A stretch of 12,877 nucleotides of DNA from Bifidobacteriaceae bacterium. GTDB lineage: Bacteria; Actinomycetota; Actinomycetes; Actinomycetales; WQXJ01. Positions 7,045 through 12,877 of this stretch are shown in pieces (within the stretch, counting starts at the first letter, position 1; each line of letters starts with the position of its first letter). Position numbers and translations under genes: made by a program. A model generated the notes under the pieces. It saw only the letters and a program-made list of their open reading frames with translations. It was not told the DNA's origin and did not search any database. The DNA lies in the NCBI GenBank assembly GCA_031266115.1, contig JAISBQ010000190.1, forward strand, positions 1 to 12,877. The letters run 5' to 3'.

Positions 7045-7050
7045 ACCCTA
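7045..7050 (-). promoter_or_regulatory. Candidate -10 box of the nrdDG promoter
   Basis: TAGGGT on the minus strand fits TANNNT and overlaps the inner NrdR box. A start of transcription near 7038 would leave about 50 nt before the cobalamin aptamer. No good -35 (TTGACA-like) is seen at 17-18 bases. Confidence 0.4.
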
Positions 7051-7063
7051 CTACATGTAGGTG
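7048..7063. promoter_or_regulatory. NrdR box, promoter-proximal
   Basis: The 16-mer is centred on the perfect palindrome CTACATGTAG (7051-7060). It matches the core of the NrdR consensus acaCwAtATaTwGtgt at the key C-W-A...T-W-G positions. Its centre is exactly 31 bp from that of the distal box, the spacing NrdR requires on one face of the helix. It overlaps the putative -10, so binding should block initiation. Confidence 0.8.
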
Positions 7064-7078
7064 CACGATGGCGCCGAC

Positions 7079-7094
7079 ACACCAGATCTTGTGT
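7079..7094. promoter_or_regulatory. NrdR box, promoter-distal
   Basis: On the minus strand ACACAAGATCTGGTGT agrees with the NrdR consensus at 13 of 16 positions, including both outer ACAC and GTGT ends. It lies 12 bp after the ino1 stop codon, so it belongs to the nrdDG promoter and not to ino1. NrdR is a Zn-ribbon/ATP-cone repressor found in most bacteria. Its gene is not in this window. Confidence 0.85.
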
Positions 7095-7105
7095 CGTGCT
7101 GTGCC

Positions 7106-8185
7106 CTATCGCTCGATCTCGCCACGAATGAACGCCTCGACCATGGCCCGCCCCTCGCGGTCCTCATGCTGGACAGGCGGTGATTTCATGAAGTACGTGG
7201 AAGCGGCGAGTATGGGTCCGCCGATCCCGCGATCGCGGGCGATCTTGACGGCCCTGAGGGCATCGATGATGATCCCTGCCGAGTTGGGCGAGTCCCAGAC
7301 CTCCAGCTTGTATTCCAGGTTGAGCGGCACACCGCCGAACGCCCGGCCTTCGAGGCGGACGAACGCCCACTTGCGATCATCGAGCCATTCGACATAGTCC
7401 GATGGGCCGATGTGGATGTTGCGCGGGTCGATGTGGTGGTCGATGTTGGAGGTGACCGACTGGGTCTTGGAGATCTTCTTGGACTCCAGTCGCTCGCGCT
7501 CGAGCATGTTCTTGAAGTCCATATTGCCGCCTACGTTCAACTGGTAGGTGCGGTCGAGGATCACGCCCCGATCCTCAAAGAGCCGGGCGAGCACTCGGTG
7601 GGTGATGGTGGCGCCCACCTGCGATTTGATGTCGTCCCCGACAATGGGCACGCCGGCGTCGGTGAACTTGGCGGCCCACTGCGGGTCGGAGGCGATGAAC
7701 ACCGGCAGGGCATTGACGAAGGCGACGCCGGCGTCGATGGCGCACTGGGCGTAGAACTTGTCGGCCTCCTCGGAACCCACGGGCAGGTAGGAGATCAACA
7801 CGTCCACCTCCCGCTCGCGCAACACGCGGACCACATCCACGGGCTCGCCGGGCGCCTCGACGATGGTCTGGCGGTAGTACATGCCAAGGCCGTCGAGGGT
7901 GGGACCCCGCTGCACGTCGACGCCCAGGGGTGGGACCTCGGCGATGGTGATTGTGTTGTTCTGGGAGGCCGTGATCGCCTGAGCCAGGTCCAGGCCGACT
8001 TTGTCCGCATCGACATCGAAGGCGGCGACGAACTGGATGTCGGAAATGTGGTACGGCCCGAATTGCACGTGCATCAGGCCGGGGACCGTCTCGGTCGGTG
8101 CCGCTTCTCGGTAGAAGTGGACGCCTTGGACCAGTGATGACGCGCAATTCCCGACGCCAGCGATGGCGACTCGGATCGGGCTCAT
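7106..8185 (-). CDS. ino1: Inositol-3-phosphate synthase (actinobacterial Ino1)
   Basis: Converts glucose 6-phosphate to 1D-myo-inositol 3-phosphate with NAD+, the first step toward phosphatidylinositol, mycothiol and related lipids in Actinobacteria. At 359 residues it has the short actinobacterial form of the enzyme (Rv0046c-like). The NAD-binding loop GVGNCASSL is at 10-18, and VGDDIKSQVGATITHR at 182-197. The catalytic region has NVGGNMDFKNM (217-227) and the lysine-rich SKKISKTQSV (235-244), followed by DSPNSAGIIIDA. AAGGAG lies six bases before ATG 8185, a strong start. It follows padR by 52 bp on the same strand, so the two are probably one operon under the padR promoter, as in mycobacteria where ino1 also neighbours a PadR-type gene. 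Confidence 0.95.
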   Translation of the reverse strand: MSPIRVAIAGVGNCASSLVQGVHFYREAAPTETVPGLMHVQFGPYHISDIQFVAAFDVDADKVGLDLAQAITASQNNTITIAEVPPLGVDVQRGPTLDGLGMYYRQTIVEAPGEPVDVVRVLREREVDVLISYLPVGSEEADKFYAQCAIDAGVAFVNALPVFIASDPQWAAKFTDAGVPIVGDDIKSQVGATITHRVLARLFEDRGVILDRTYQLNVGGNMDFKNMLERERLESKKISKTQSVTSNIDHHIDPRNIHIGPSDYVEWLDDRKWAFVRLEGRAFGGVPLNLEYKLEVWDSPNSAGIIIDALRAVKIARDRGIGGPILAASTYFMKSPPVQHEDREGRAMVEAFIRGEIER

Positions 8186-8237
8186 GGGGTTCTCCTTAGG
8201 GTGAGGGTGGATGGGCCGGCGGGTGTGCCGGGTGGTG

Positions 8238-8816
8238 CTAGCGCGCGCGAGTGCGGTGGACCCGTTTGGGCCGGGCAGCGCGTTCGGTCTCGATCAAGGC
8301 GTCCAGCCAGTCCACCTCGCGTTTGAGCTGATCCATGCCGTGTCGTTGCAGTTCGATGGCGTACGAATCGGCGTCACGGCCCGATGCCAAGGCTGATGCC
8401 AGGGCGTCGAGCCGCTCGGCCATGCGCAGGCGCCGCCCCTCCAGCACCCGCAGCCGCGTGTCCACGTCGGTTTGGGCGAAGAAGGCGAAGCGCACGTCGA
8501 AACTCTCGTCTTCCCACGAGGCCGGACCGGCCTCTCCGAGCATGGCCTCAAGCGCGGTGGTGCCGGCCGGCGTCAGCCGGTACACGATGCGGGCGCGTTT
8601 GCCACCCAGGGTGCGCGCGTCATCGTCCGTGGACGATGACGCAATGAGGCCTTTCGCGGACAGGGTCCGTAGGCATGGGTAGAGGGTTCCGTAAGAAAAA
8701 GCGCGCAACGGTCCAAGCAGCGCGTTGAGCCGCTTGCGCAACTCGTAGCCGTGCATGGGGGTGGTGTGAAGGAGCCCAAGGATGGCGAGCTCCAGCACTG
8801 AGGACCGTGAACGCAT
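8238..8816 (-). CDS. PadR-family transcriptional regulator
   Basis: A 192-residue winged helix-turn-helix repressor. The DNA-binding domain spans about residues 5-95, with LELAILGLLHTTPMHGYELRKRL, then FSYGTLYPCLRTLSAKGLI and the wing RARIVYRLTPAG. The C-terminal half (from about residue 105) is alpha-helical and rich in Arg, Glu and Leu, as in PadR subfamily members with a dimerising C-terminal domain. The start is ATG 8816, where the family homology begins. A longer frame could start at a TTG at 8891, but this would place the operator inside the gene. No strong Shine-Dalgarno sequence precedes the ATG. It is 52 bp upstream of ino1 and has a promoter with a dyad over its -10 box, which implies autoregulation and possibly control of ino1. 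The inducing ligand is unknown. Confidence 0.9.
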   Translation of the reverse strand: MRSRSSVLELAILGLLHTTPMHGYELRKRLNALLGPLRAFSYGTLYPCLRTLSAKGLIASSSTDDDARTLGGKRARIVYRLTPAGTTALEAMLGEAGPASWEDESFDVRFAFFAQTDVDTRLRVLEGRRLRMAERLDALASALASGRDADSYAIELQRHGMDQLKREVDWLDALIETERAARPKRVHRTRAR

Positions 8817-8864
8817 GGGGAAAGGGGGGCCTTGATGAGGTGTCACAGCGACCGGGTTGGTCGC

Positions 8865-8885
8865 GATGTATCTAGACGATACATC
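8865..8885. promoter_or_regulatory. Probable PadR operator (21-bp dyad)
   Basis: Perfect 8-bp arms GATGTATC and GATACATC flank a 5-bp spacer. PadR-family operators typically contain ATGT and ACAT half-sites in dyad arrangement, as seen here. The site overlaps the -10 box of the padR-ino1 promoter, a position suited to repression. Confidence 0.75.
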
Positions 8886-8904
8886 TCCCAACTAGATCGA
8901 GCAA
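8876..8904 (-). promoter_or_regulatory. padR-ino1 promoter
   Basis: Minus-strand -35 TTGCTC (8899-8904) and -10 TATCGT (8876-8881) are separated by exactly 17 bp. The start of transcription would be near 8868, inside the dyad, giving a leader of about 50 nt before ATG 8816. Confidence 0.65.
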
Positions 8905-8976
8905 CACGCCGGCGGTTCCTCGACACTCCTCGCAGGCCACGCCTCTGCGGCTCCTGGCGAGTGGGCGCTGCCGCTC

Positions 8977-9909
8977 CTATGCCACTGCGACCGGGTGCGG
9001 CATCGCGCAGCCAGCGAGGGCCGCGAGGATGTTGTCCACGGCGAGGTCCGCCATCGCCTCACGGGCTTGCCTGGTGGCCGAGCCGATGTGCGGGGCCAGC
9101 GTGAGGTGAGGAGCCGTGAGGATCGGGTGGTCCAACGGGAGCGGTTCGGGATCGGTGACATCCAGGGCCGCCCCGCCGAGCCGACCTTCGCCGAGAGCAG
9201 CGGCCACGGCCACGAGGTCCACGAGACCACCGCGCGCGGTGTTGACGAGGATCGCATCGGGTTTCATGAGCGCCAACGTCCCCTCGTCGATGATGTGGCG
9301 GGTCTCAGGCGTCAGTGGGCAGTGCAAGGAGACGAAATCGGACTCCGCGAGAAGCCGTTCGAAGGTGCCTGCGGGATCGCCTTGGTCAAAGACGGTGACA
9401 TCCATGCCGTACCCCTCGGCGCGGTCGGCCACTCCCCGGCCGATCCGCCCGGGCCCCACGATCCCCAAGCGTGCGCCCTTGAGCGGCTTACCGAGGAAGA
9501 GCTGAGGCGACCATGTGCGCCATCGTCCCTCCCGTACGTAGCGGTCCGCCTGCGCGATCTGCCGGGCCGCGGCAGCGAGCAGCGCGAAGGCCAGATCGGC
9601 CGTGGCGTCGGTCAGGACATCGGGAGTGTTGCCGACAGCGATCCCCCTGGCGGCTGCCTCGGCCACGGCGATGTTGTCGAATCCCACGGCGTAGTTGGCG
9701 ACCGCGCGCAGGCGGGGACAGGCATCGAAGACGGCGGCGTCCACCGTGTCGGTGACCAGGGCGATCAGGGCATCGGCGTCGTGAGCCAAGGCCACCAGCT
9801 CATCCGACGATGGCGGCATCTCGCCAGGCCACAAGCGCACCTCGTGGACGCGACCCAGGCGTTCGACGGCTGTTCCGGGCAGGGCGCGGGTGATCGCGCA
9901 CAGGCTCAT
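8977..9909 (-). CDS. NAD-dependent D-2-hydroxyacid dehydrogenase
   Basis: A 310-residue cytosolic oxidoreductase of the D-isomer-specific 2-hydroxyacid dehydrogenase family, which interconverts 2-oxo acids and D-2-hydroxy acids. The Rossmann motif GIVGPGRIG is at 149-157. The acidic residue Asp175 at the end of the second strand favours NAD(H) over NADP(H). The catalytic triad is visible as Arg226 (NTARGG), Glu255 (VTDPEPL) and His274 (LAPHIGSAT). YAVGFDNI (73-80) is the usual substrate-loop region. Overall it resembles glyoxylate/hydroxypyruvate or 2-ketogluconate reductases, but the substrate cannot be fixed. ATG 9909 is preferred over ATG 9918 because AAAGG lies nine bases before the former and directly abuts the latter. 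It is divergent from the penicillin-binding protein gene. Confidence 0.9.
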   Translation of the reverse strand: MSLCAITRALPGTAVERLGRVHEVRLWPGEMPPSSDELVALAHDADALIALVTDTVDAAVFDACPRLRAVANYAVGFDNIAVAEAAARGIAVGNTPDVLTDATADLAFALLAAAARQIAQADRYVREGRWRTWSPQLFLGKPLKGARLGIVGPGRIGRGVADRAEGYGMDVTVFDQGDPAGTFERLLAESDFVSLHCPLTPETRHIIDEGTLALMKPDAILVNTARGGLVDLVAVAAALGEGRLGGAALDVTDPEPLPLDHPILTAPHLTLAPHIGSATRQAREAMADLAVDNILAALAGCAMPHPVAVA

Positions 9910-10137
9910 GATCCACATCCTTTCGCGCGCCCGCGGCGCGCCGTCGGTTCCTCATCGATCGACAGGGTGCGCCCGACTCGGCGTACCGGCCGTCCAGCTT
10001 CATCAGCGAGACTCTATGGTAGGCGGAGGGGCTCATCAGGGAATAGGTGGGCATCATCGCGTGGCTCGATACCGGCCCGCGGTGCCGGCGGGACGCCGGG
10101 GCGGGGGACCGCCTGGAGAGAAGACACGGAGGCGAGT
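9910..10137. other. Divergent intergenic region between dehydrogenase and PBP genes
   Basis: This 228-bp region must hold both promoters. TATGGT (10015-10020) is a possible plus-strand -10, and TAGAGT read on the minus strand at about 10012-10017 a possible minus-strand -10. Neither has a good -35. Short open frames here have no recognisable features. Confidence 0.35.
9925..9941 (-). other. GC hairpin next to the dehydrogenase ribosome binding site
   Basis: Perfect 7-bp arms GCGCGCC/GGCGCGC with a 3-nt loop end one base before the GAAAGG Shine-Dalgarno sequence of the dehydrogenase gene. In the mRNA this could affect ribosome access or stability. In such GC-rich sequence it may also be chance. 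Confidence 0.4.
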
Positions 10138-12507
10138 GTGACCGAATCACCTTCAGGGCGGACGCAGGGCCGAATCCCACGGCGCGCCGGGCCTGGCGTG
10201 ACGCGGCAACGGGCGTGGCGGGCGGTCCCCGTCGCCCGGCCGCCGGCAACGCCACCGTCGCCGGCACCGCGGCGCTGGTGGAACTATCCGCGACGCCAGC
10301 ACACCGGCATCCGGCGGTGGCTCCCGTCGTGGACATTCGTCGGAGCGTGCGCGTTGGCGGGAATCGTCGCCGTGGTGGGTGTGTTCGTGTGGGCGTATGC
10401 GACCACGTCGCTACCCACGCCAGCCGCTGACGCGTTTGCGCAGACCACCAAGGTGTACTACGCCGACGGCACCTCGCTCATGGGCGAGTTCGCGGTCCAG
10501 GACCGAACCATCGTGCCCATCGCCGACCTGCCGGCCCATCTCGGCGATGCTGTGATCGCCGCGGAGGACCGGACGTTCTGGAACAACGCCGGGGTGGACC
10601 CGGTGGCCCTCGGACGGGCGTTTTACGCCAACTTGCGTGGCGGCGCCCGCCAAGGCGGCTCGACCATCACCCAGCAGTACATCGAGCGCTACTTCGTCGG
10701 AAAGACCACCACGGACCTCGCCGGGAAGTTCCGCGAAGCGATCCTCGCGGTCAAGGTGACACGGGAGAAGGACAAAGCCGAGATTCTCTCGGACTACCTC
10801 AACACCATCTACTTCGGGCGCGGCGCCTACGGTGTGGAAACCGCTGCCGAGGCGTACTTCGACAAGCACGCCAGCGAACTCGACGTCTCACAATCCGCCC
10901 TCCTGGCCGGGATGATCCCCGCGCCGTCGAACTACGATCCGGCCGTCAACCCCGAGGCCGCCCTCGCCCGCTGGAACTACGTGCTGGACGGGATGGTGGT
11001 GACCGGCACCCTCAGCCAGGCCGATCGCGATGCCCTGACGTTCCCCGAGGTTGCGGAGCACGAGGTGTCCAACGTCTACGGCGGCGCGCGCGGCTACCTG
11101 CTCCAGATGGTCAGGGCAGAACTGACCGGGCGAGGCGGTCTCACCGAGACCCAGCTGGACGAAGGGGGCCTCACCATCGTCACAACGATAGACCGGACCC
11201 AGCAGCGGGCGGCGGCCCGCGCGGTGCGGGACCTACCCAAAGACCGGCCTGCGTCGCTTCATGTCGCCGTCGTCTCGATCGATCCCGCCGGCGGGGAGGT
11301 TCGCGCGCTGTATGGAGGCGCCGACTACATCAAGCGTCAGCAAAACGCGGTCACTCAGGACATCGCCCAGGCCGGATCGACCTTCAAGCCGATCGCCTTG
11401 GCCGCGGCTCTGACCACCGGCGAACATGCACTCACCGACTGGTATTCCGGCCGCTCCCCAATGGAGATCGGCGATTGGAAGGTCGAGAACATCGGGGGTA
11501 CCTCGTACGGGAACATGAGCCTGCTGAAGGCAACCGAGAACTCGGTCAACACCGTCTACGCCCAACTCAACGAAGAGGTCGGTGGCGACGTCACCCGGCA
11601 GACCGCCATCGACCTCGGGATTCCCGCTGACACCCCGGGCTTGGACGCTGACCTCACCAACGTGCTGGGCACTGCCTCGCCGCACCCGCTCGATGTCGCG
11701 AACGTGTACGCCACGTTCGCCGCCCAGGGTGTCCGCCACGAGCCGCACATCGTGGCCAGCGCGACTGATCCGGCCGGACAGGTCGTCTACGTGGGGCCCA
11801 ACGAAGGCGTCAGAGTCCTCGACCCCGATGTCGCGGCCGAGGTGACCTACGCCCTGACCGAGGTAGTCGAGGTGGGGACTGGCACCACGGCGCAGGAGCT
11901 GGGCCGACCTTCTGCCGCGAAGACTGGAACATCCGAAGAACACCGGTCGGCATGGTTTGTTGGCTACACCCCGCAGATGGCGACCGCGGTCGCCTTCTAC
12001 CAGGAAGGACCGGGCGGAAACGTGGTCGAACTGACCCCGTTCGGTGGGGTGAGCGAGATCAACGGCGGCGCCCTACCCGCCCAGGTATGGGTAGACCTCA
12101 TGACCGCAGAACACGAGGGTCTTGACGTGATCCCGTTCCCGGACCGCCCCGAGAACCTCGGCGGATCTGAGGGAGCCTGGCGCGCAGAGCGGCCCAGCAA
12201 GTCTGAGCCGACCGCCACCGAGAGCGAACCGAGGGACGACCCACCCTCCCGGGCGCCGACCCCACCACCCATCGCGCCACCCACCGAGCTTCCGCCGTCC
12301 GTGCCGCCGCCCGACCTGCCCCAGACTCCAGATCCGACCGCGCCCGCGCCGGAGACCCAGCCCGCGTCCCCGCCGCCGGCGCAAACCACACCCTCACCTC
12401 CGCCTGAAACGCCCGTGATCCCGGCCGATCCACCCGCGTCGCCACCGACGCCCGCAGCACCGGCCTCGCCAGCGGGCACACCGGCAGGCGATGTCCCGCT
12501 CGAATGA
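10138..12507 (+). CDS. ponA: Class A penicillin-binding protein (PonA1-like)
   Basis: A 789-residue bifunctional peptidoglycan synthase anchored in the membrane. A basic, proline-rich cytoplasmic tail (1-62) is followed by one transmembrane segment (about 64-87). The GT51 glycosyltransferase domain (about 105-285) has EDRTFWNNAGVDP with catalytic Glu143, RQGGSTITQQ (171-180) and YLNTIYFGRGAYGVE. The transpeptidase domain (about 345-660) has the active-site STFK with Ser414, SVN (469-471) and KTGTS (595-599). The last 110 residues or so form a Pro/Ala/Thr-rich tail. GTG 10138 is chosen because GGAGG lies five bases upstream. The frame is open further upstream, but only antisense to the dehydrogenase. 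Motif 1 of the GT domain has Asn150 where many relatives have His. Its position close to ino1 and padR resembles the mycobacterial ponA1 neighbourhood. Confidence 0.95.
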   Translation: MTESPSGRTQGRIPRRAGPGVTRQRAWRAVPVARPPATPPSPAPRRWWNYPRRQHTGIRRWLPSWTFVGACALAGIVAVVGVFVWAYATTSLPTPAADAFAQTTKVYYADGTSLMGEFAVQDRTIVPIADLPAHLGDAVIAAEDRTFWNNAGVDPVALGRAFYANLRGGARQGGSTITQQYIERYFVGKTTTDLAGKFREAILAVKVTREKDKAEILSDYLNTIYFGRGAYGVETAAEAYFDKHASELDVSQSALLAGMIPAPSNYDPAVNPEAALARWNYVLDGMVVTGTLSQADRDALTFPEVAEHEVSNVYGGARGYLLQMVRAELTGRGGLTETQLDEGGLTIVTTIDRTQQRAAARAVRDLPKDRPASLHVAVVSIDPAGGEVRALYGGADYIKRQQNAVTQDIAQAGSTFKPIALAAALTTGEHALTDWYSGRSPMEIGDWKVENIGGTSYGNMSLLKATENSVNTVYAQLNEEVGGDVTRQTAIDLGIPADTPGLDADLTNVLGTASPHPLDVANVYATFAAQGVRHEPHIVASATDPAGQVVYVGPNEGVRVLDPDVAAEVTYALTEVVEVGTGTTAQELGRPSAAKTGTSEEHRSAWFVGYTPQMATAVAFYQEGPGGNVVELTPFGGVSEINGGALPAQVWVDLMTAEHEGLDVIPFPDRPENLGGSEGAWRAERPSKSEPTATESEPRDDPPSRAPTPPPIAPPTELPPSVPPPDLPQTPDPTAPAPETQPASPPPAQTTPSPPPETPVIPADPPASPPTPAAPASPAGTPAGDVPLE

Positions 12508-12519
12508 GGCCTGCGCGGA

Positions 12520-12525
12520 TAGCAT
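12520..12525 (+). promoter_or_regulatory. Possible -10 box before the secreted protein gene
   Basis: TAGCAT fits TANNNT and lies about 38 bp before GTG 12563 in the short gap after ponA. No -35 is seen, so readthrough from ponA is an equally good explanation. Confidence 0.25.
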
Positions 12526-12562
12526 GACCGTATTCCGCCACTTCCCGTCCTGGAGGATTCCC

Positions 12563-12877
12563 GTGCGCCGTTTGCTCACATCTCACCCATCCGCTCGCGT
12601 CACCCTGAGTGTGTTTCTCGGCGGTGCGCTGGTGGTGCCGGCCGGCGTGCCGGCGACCGCTACGCCGTCACCTGGGGTCGGCGCGGCCGCCCGGGGTACG
12701 TCATCGTCCATGGTCACGGTCGCAACAGATCCCATGCGCTTGAAGGAGGTGGCCTCTAAGCCCGCTCGTGTTCAGGTGAGCTGGAAGAAGACCAAGAAGA
12801 CCAAGAAGTACCTGGTCGAGGCCTTTTCCGATGCGCGCCTCAAGAACCTGGTCACCTCCAAGCGGACCAAGAAGAAC
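12563..12877 (+). CDS. Secreted Lys-rich protein, 3' end beyond the window
   Basis: The first 105 codons are present. GTG 12563 follows GGAGG by six bases. The N-terminus has basic residues (VRRLLTSHPSARV), a hydrophobic core (LSVFLGGALVVPAGVPA) and an ATA-type cleavage site near residue 33, so it is very probably exported. The visible mature part includes ARVQVSWKKTKKTKKYLVEAF and ends in SKRTKKN. The pattern VQVSW...YLVEAFSD resembles a fibronectin type III-like beta-sandwich, as found ahead of catalytic domains in some actinobacterial extracellular enzymes. The function cannot be assigned because the rest is missing. It lies 55 bp after ponA on the same strand. Confidence 0.75.
   Translation, partial: MRRLLTSHPSARVTLSVFLGGALVVPAGVPATATPSPGVGAAARGTSSSMVTVATDPMRLKEVASKPARVQVSWKKTKKTKKYLVEAFSDARLKNLVTSKRTKKN

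Noticed and set aside
8817..8891. Earlier TTG start of padR
   Set aside because: It would put the -10 box and the operator dyad inside the gene, and PadR homology begins at ATG 8816.
8995..10137. Upstream extension of the ponA frame, making a 1170-codon protein
   Set aside because: The extra part is antisense to the well-supported dehydrogenase, looks like shadow coding, and the GTG at 10138 has a good GGAGG site and starts the expected cytoplasmic tail.
11233..12586. Minus-strand frames rich in Gly, Ser and Arg opposite ponA
   Set aside because: Glycine-rich composition is simply the complement of the proline-rich tail, and no start signals are present.

Overview
The window looks like chromosome from a high-GC actinobacterium. 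Coding is GC-rich with GTG starts and GGAGG-type ribosome binding sites. A PadR regulator followed by an actinobacterial inositol-3-phosphate synthase lies near a class A penicillin-binding protein, which recalls the Mycobacterium tuberculosis Rv0046c-Rv0047c ... Rv0050 region. An oxygen-sensitive class III ribonucleotide reductase (nrdD-nrdG) and a cobalamin riboswitch point to an anaerobic or facultative lifestyle. The family Propionibacteriaceae or an Actinomyces-like lineage is possible, but the sequence does not settle it.

Layout: positions 1-470 hold the decayed end of an IS21-family element. It consists of a broken istB tail on the minus strand and two large inverted repeats sharing an 18-bp core. 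From 471 to 9909 every gene is on the minus strand. In transcription order from the right these are a D-2-hydroxyacid dehydrogenase (8977-9909), a padR-ino1 pair (7106-8816), a 420-bp regulatory region (6684-7105), nrdD-nrdG (3706-6683, ATGA overlap), and an unusual 1065-codon open frame (471-3668). That frame joins an HsdR-like superfamily 2 helicase, apparently without an intact nuclease motif, to a complete MFS transporter. Divergently on the plus strand lie a class A penicillin-binding protein with a long proline-rich tail (10138-12507) and the start of a secreted Lys-rich protein that runs off the window (12563-12877).

The best-supported biology is the control region in front of nrdDG. 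Two NrdR boxes with a 31-bp centre-to-centre spacing overlap the likely promoter, and an adenosylcobalamin riboswitch sits in the leader. The anaerobic reductase therefore appears to be controlled by the (d)ATP-sensing repressor NrdR at initiation and by vitamin B12 in the transcript. A logical explanation is that the cell also has a B12-dependent class II reductase (NrdJ), which is not in this window. A second clear regulatory site is a 21-bp dyad over the padR -10 box, probably the PadR operator. The helicase-MFS frame is the least ordinary coding object. No complete undescribed defence system is visible, because no methylase or specificity genes accompany the helicase.
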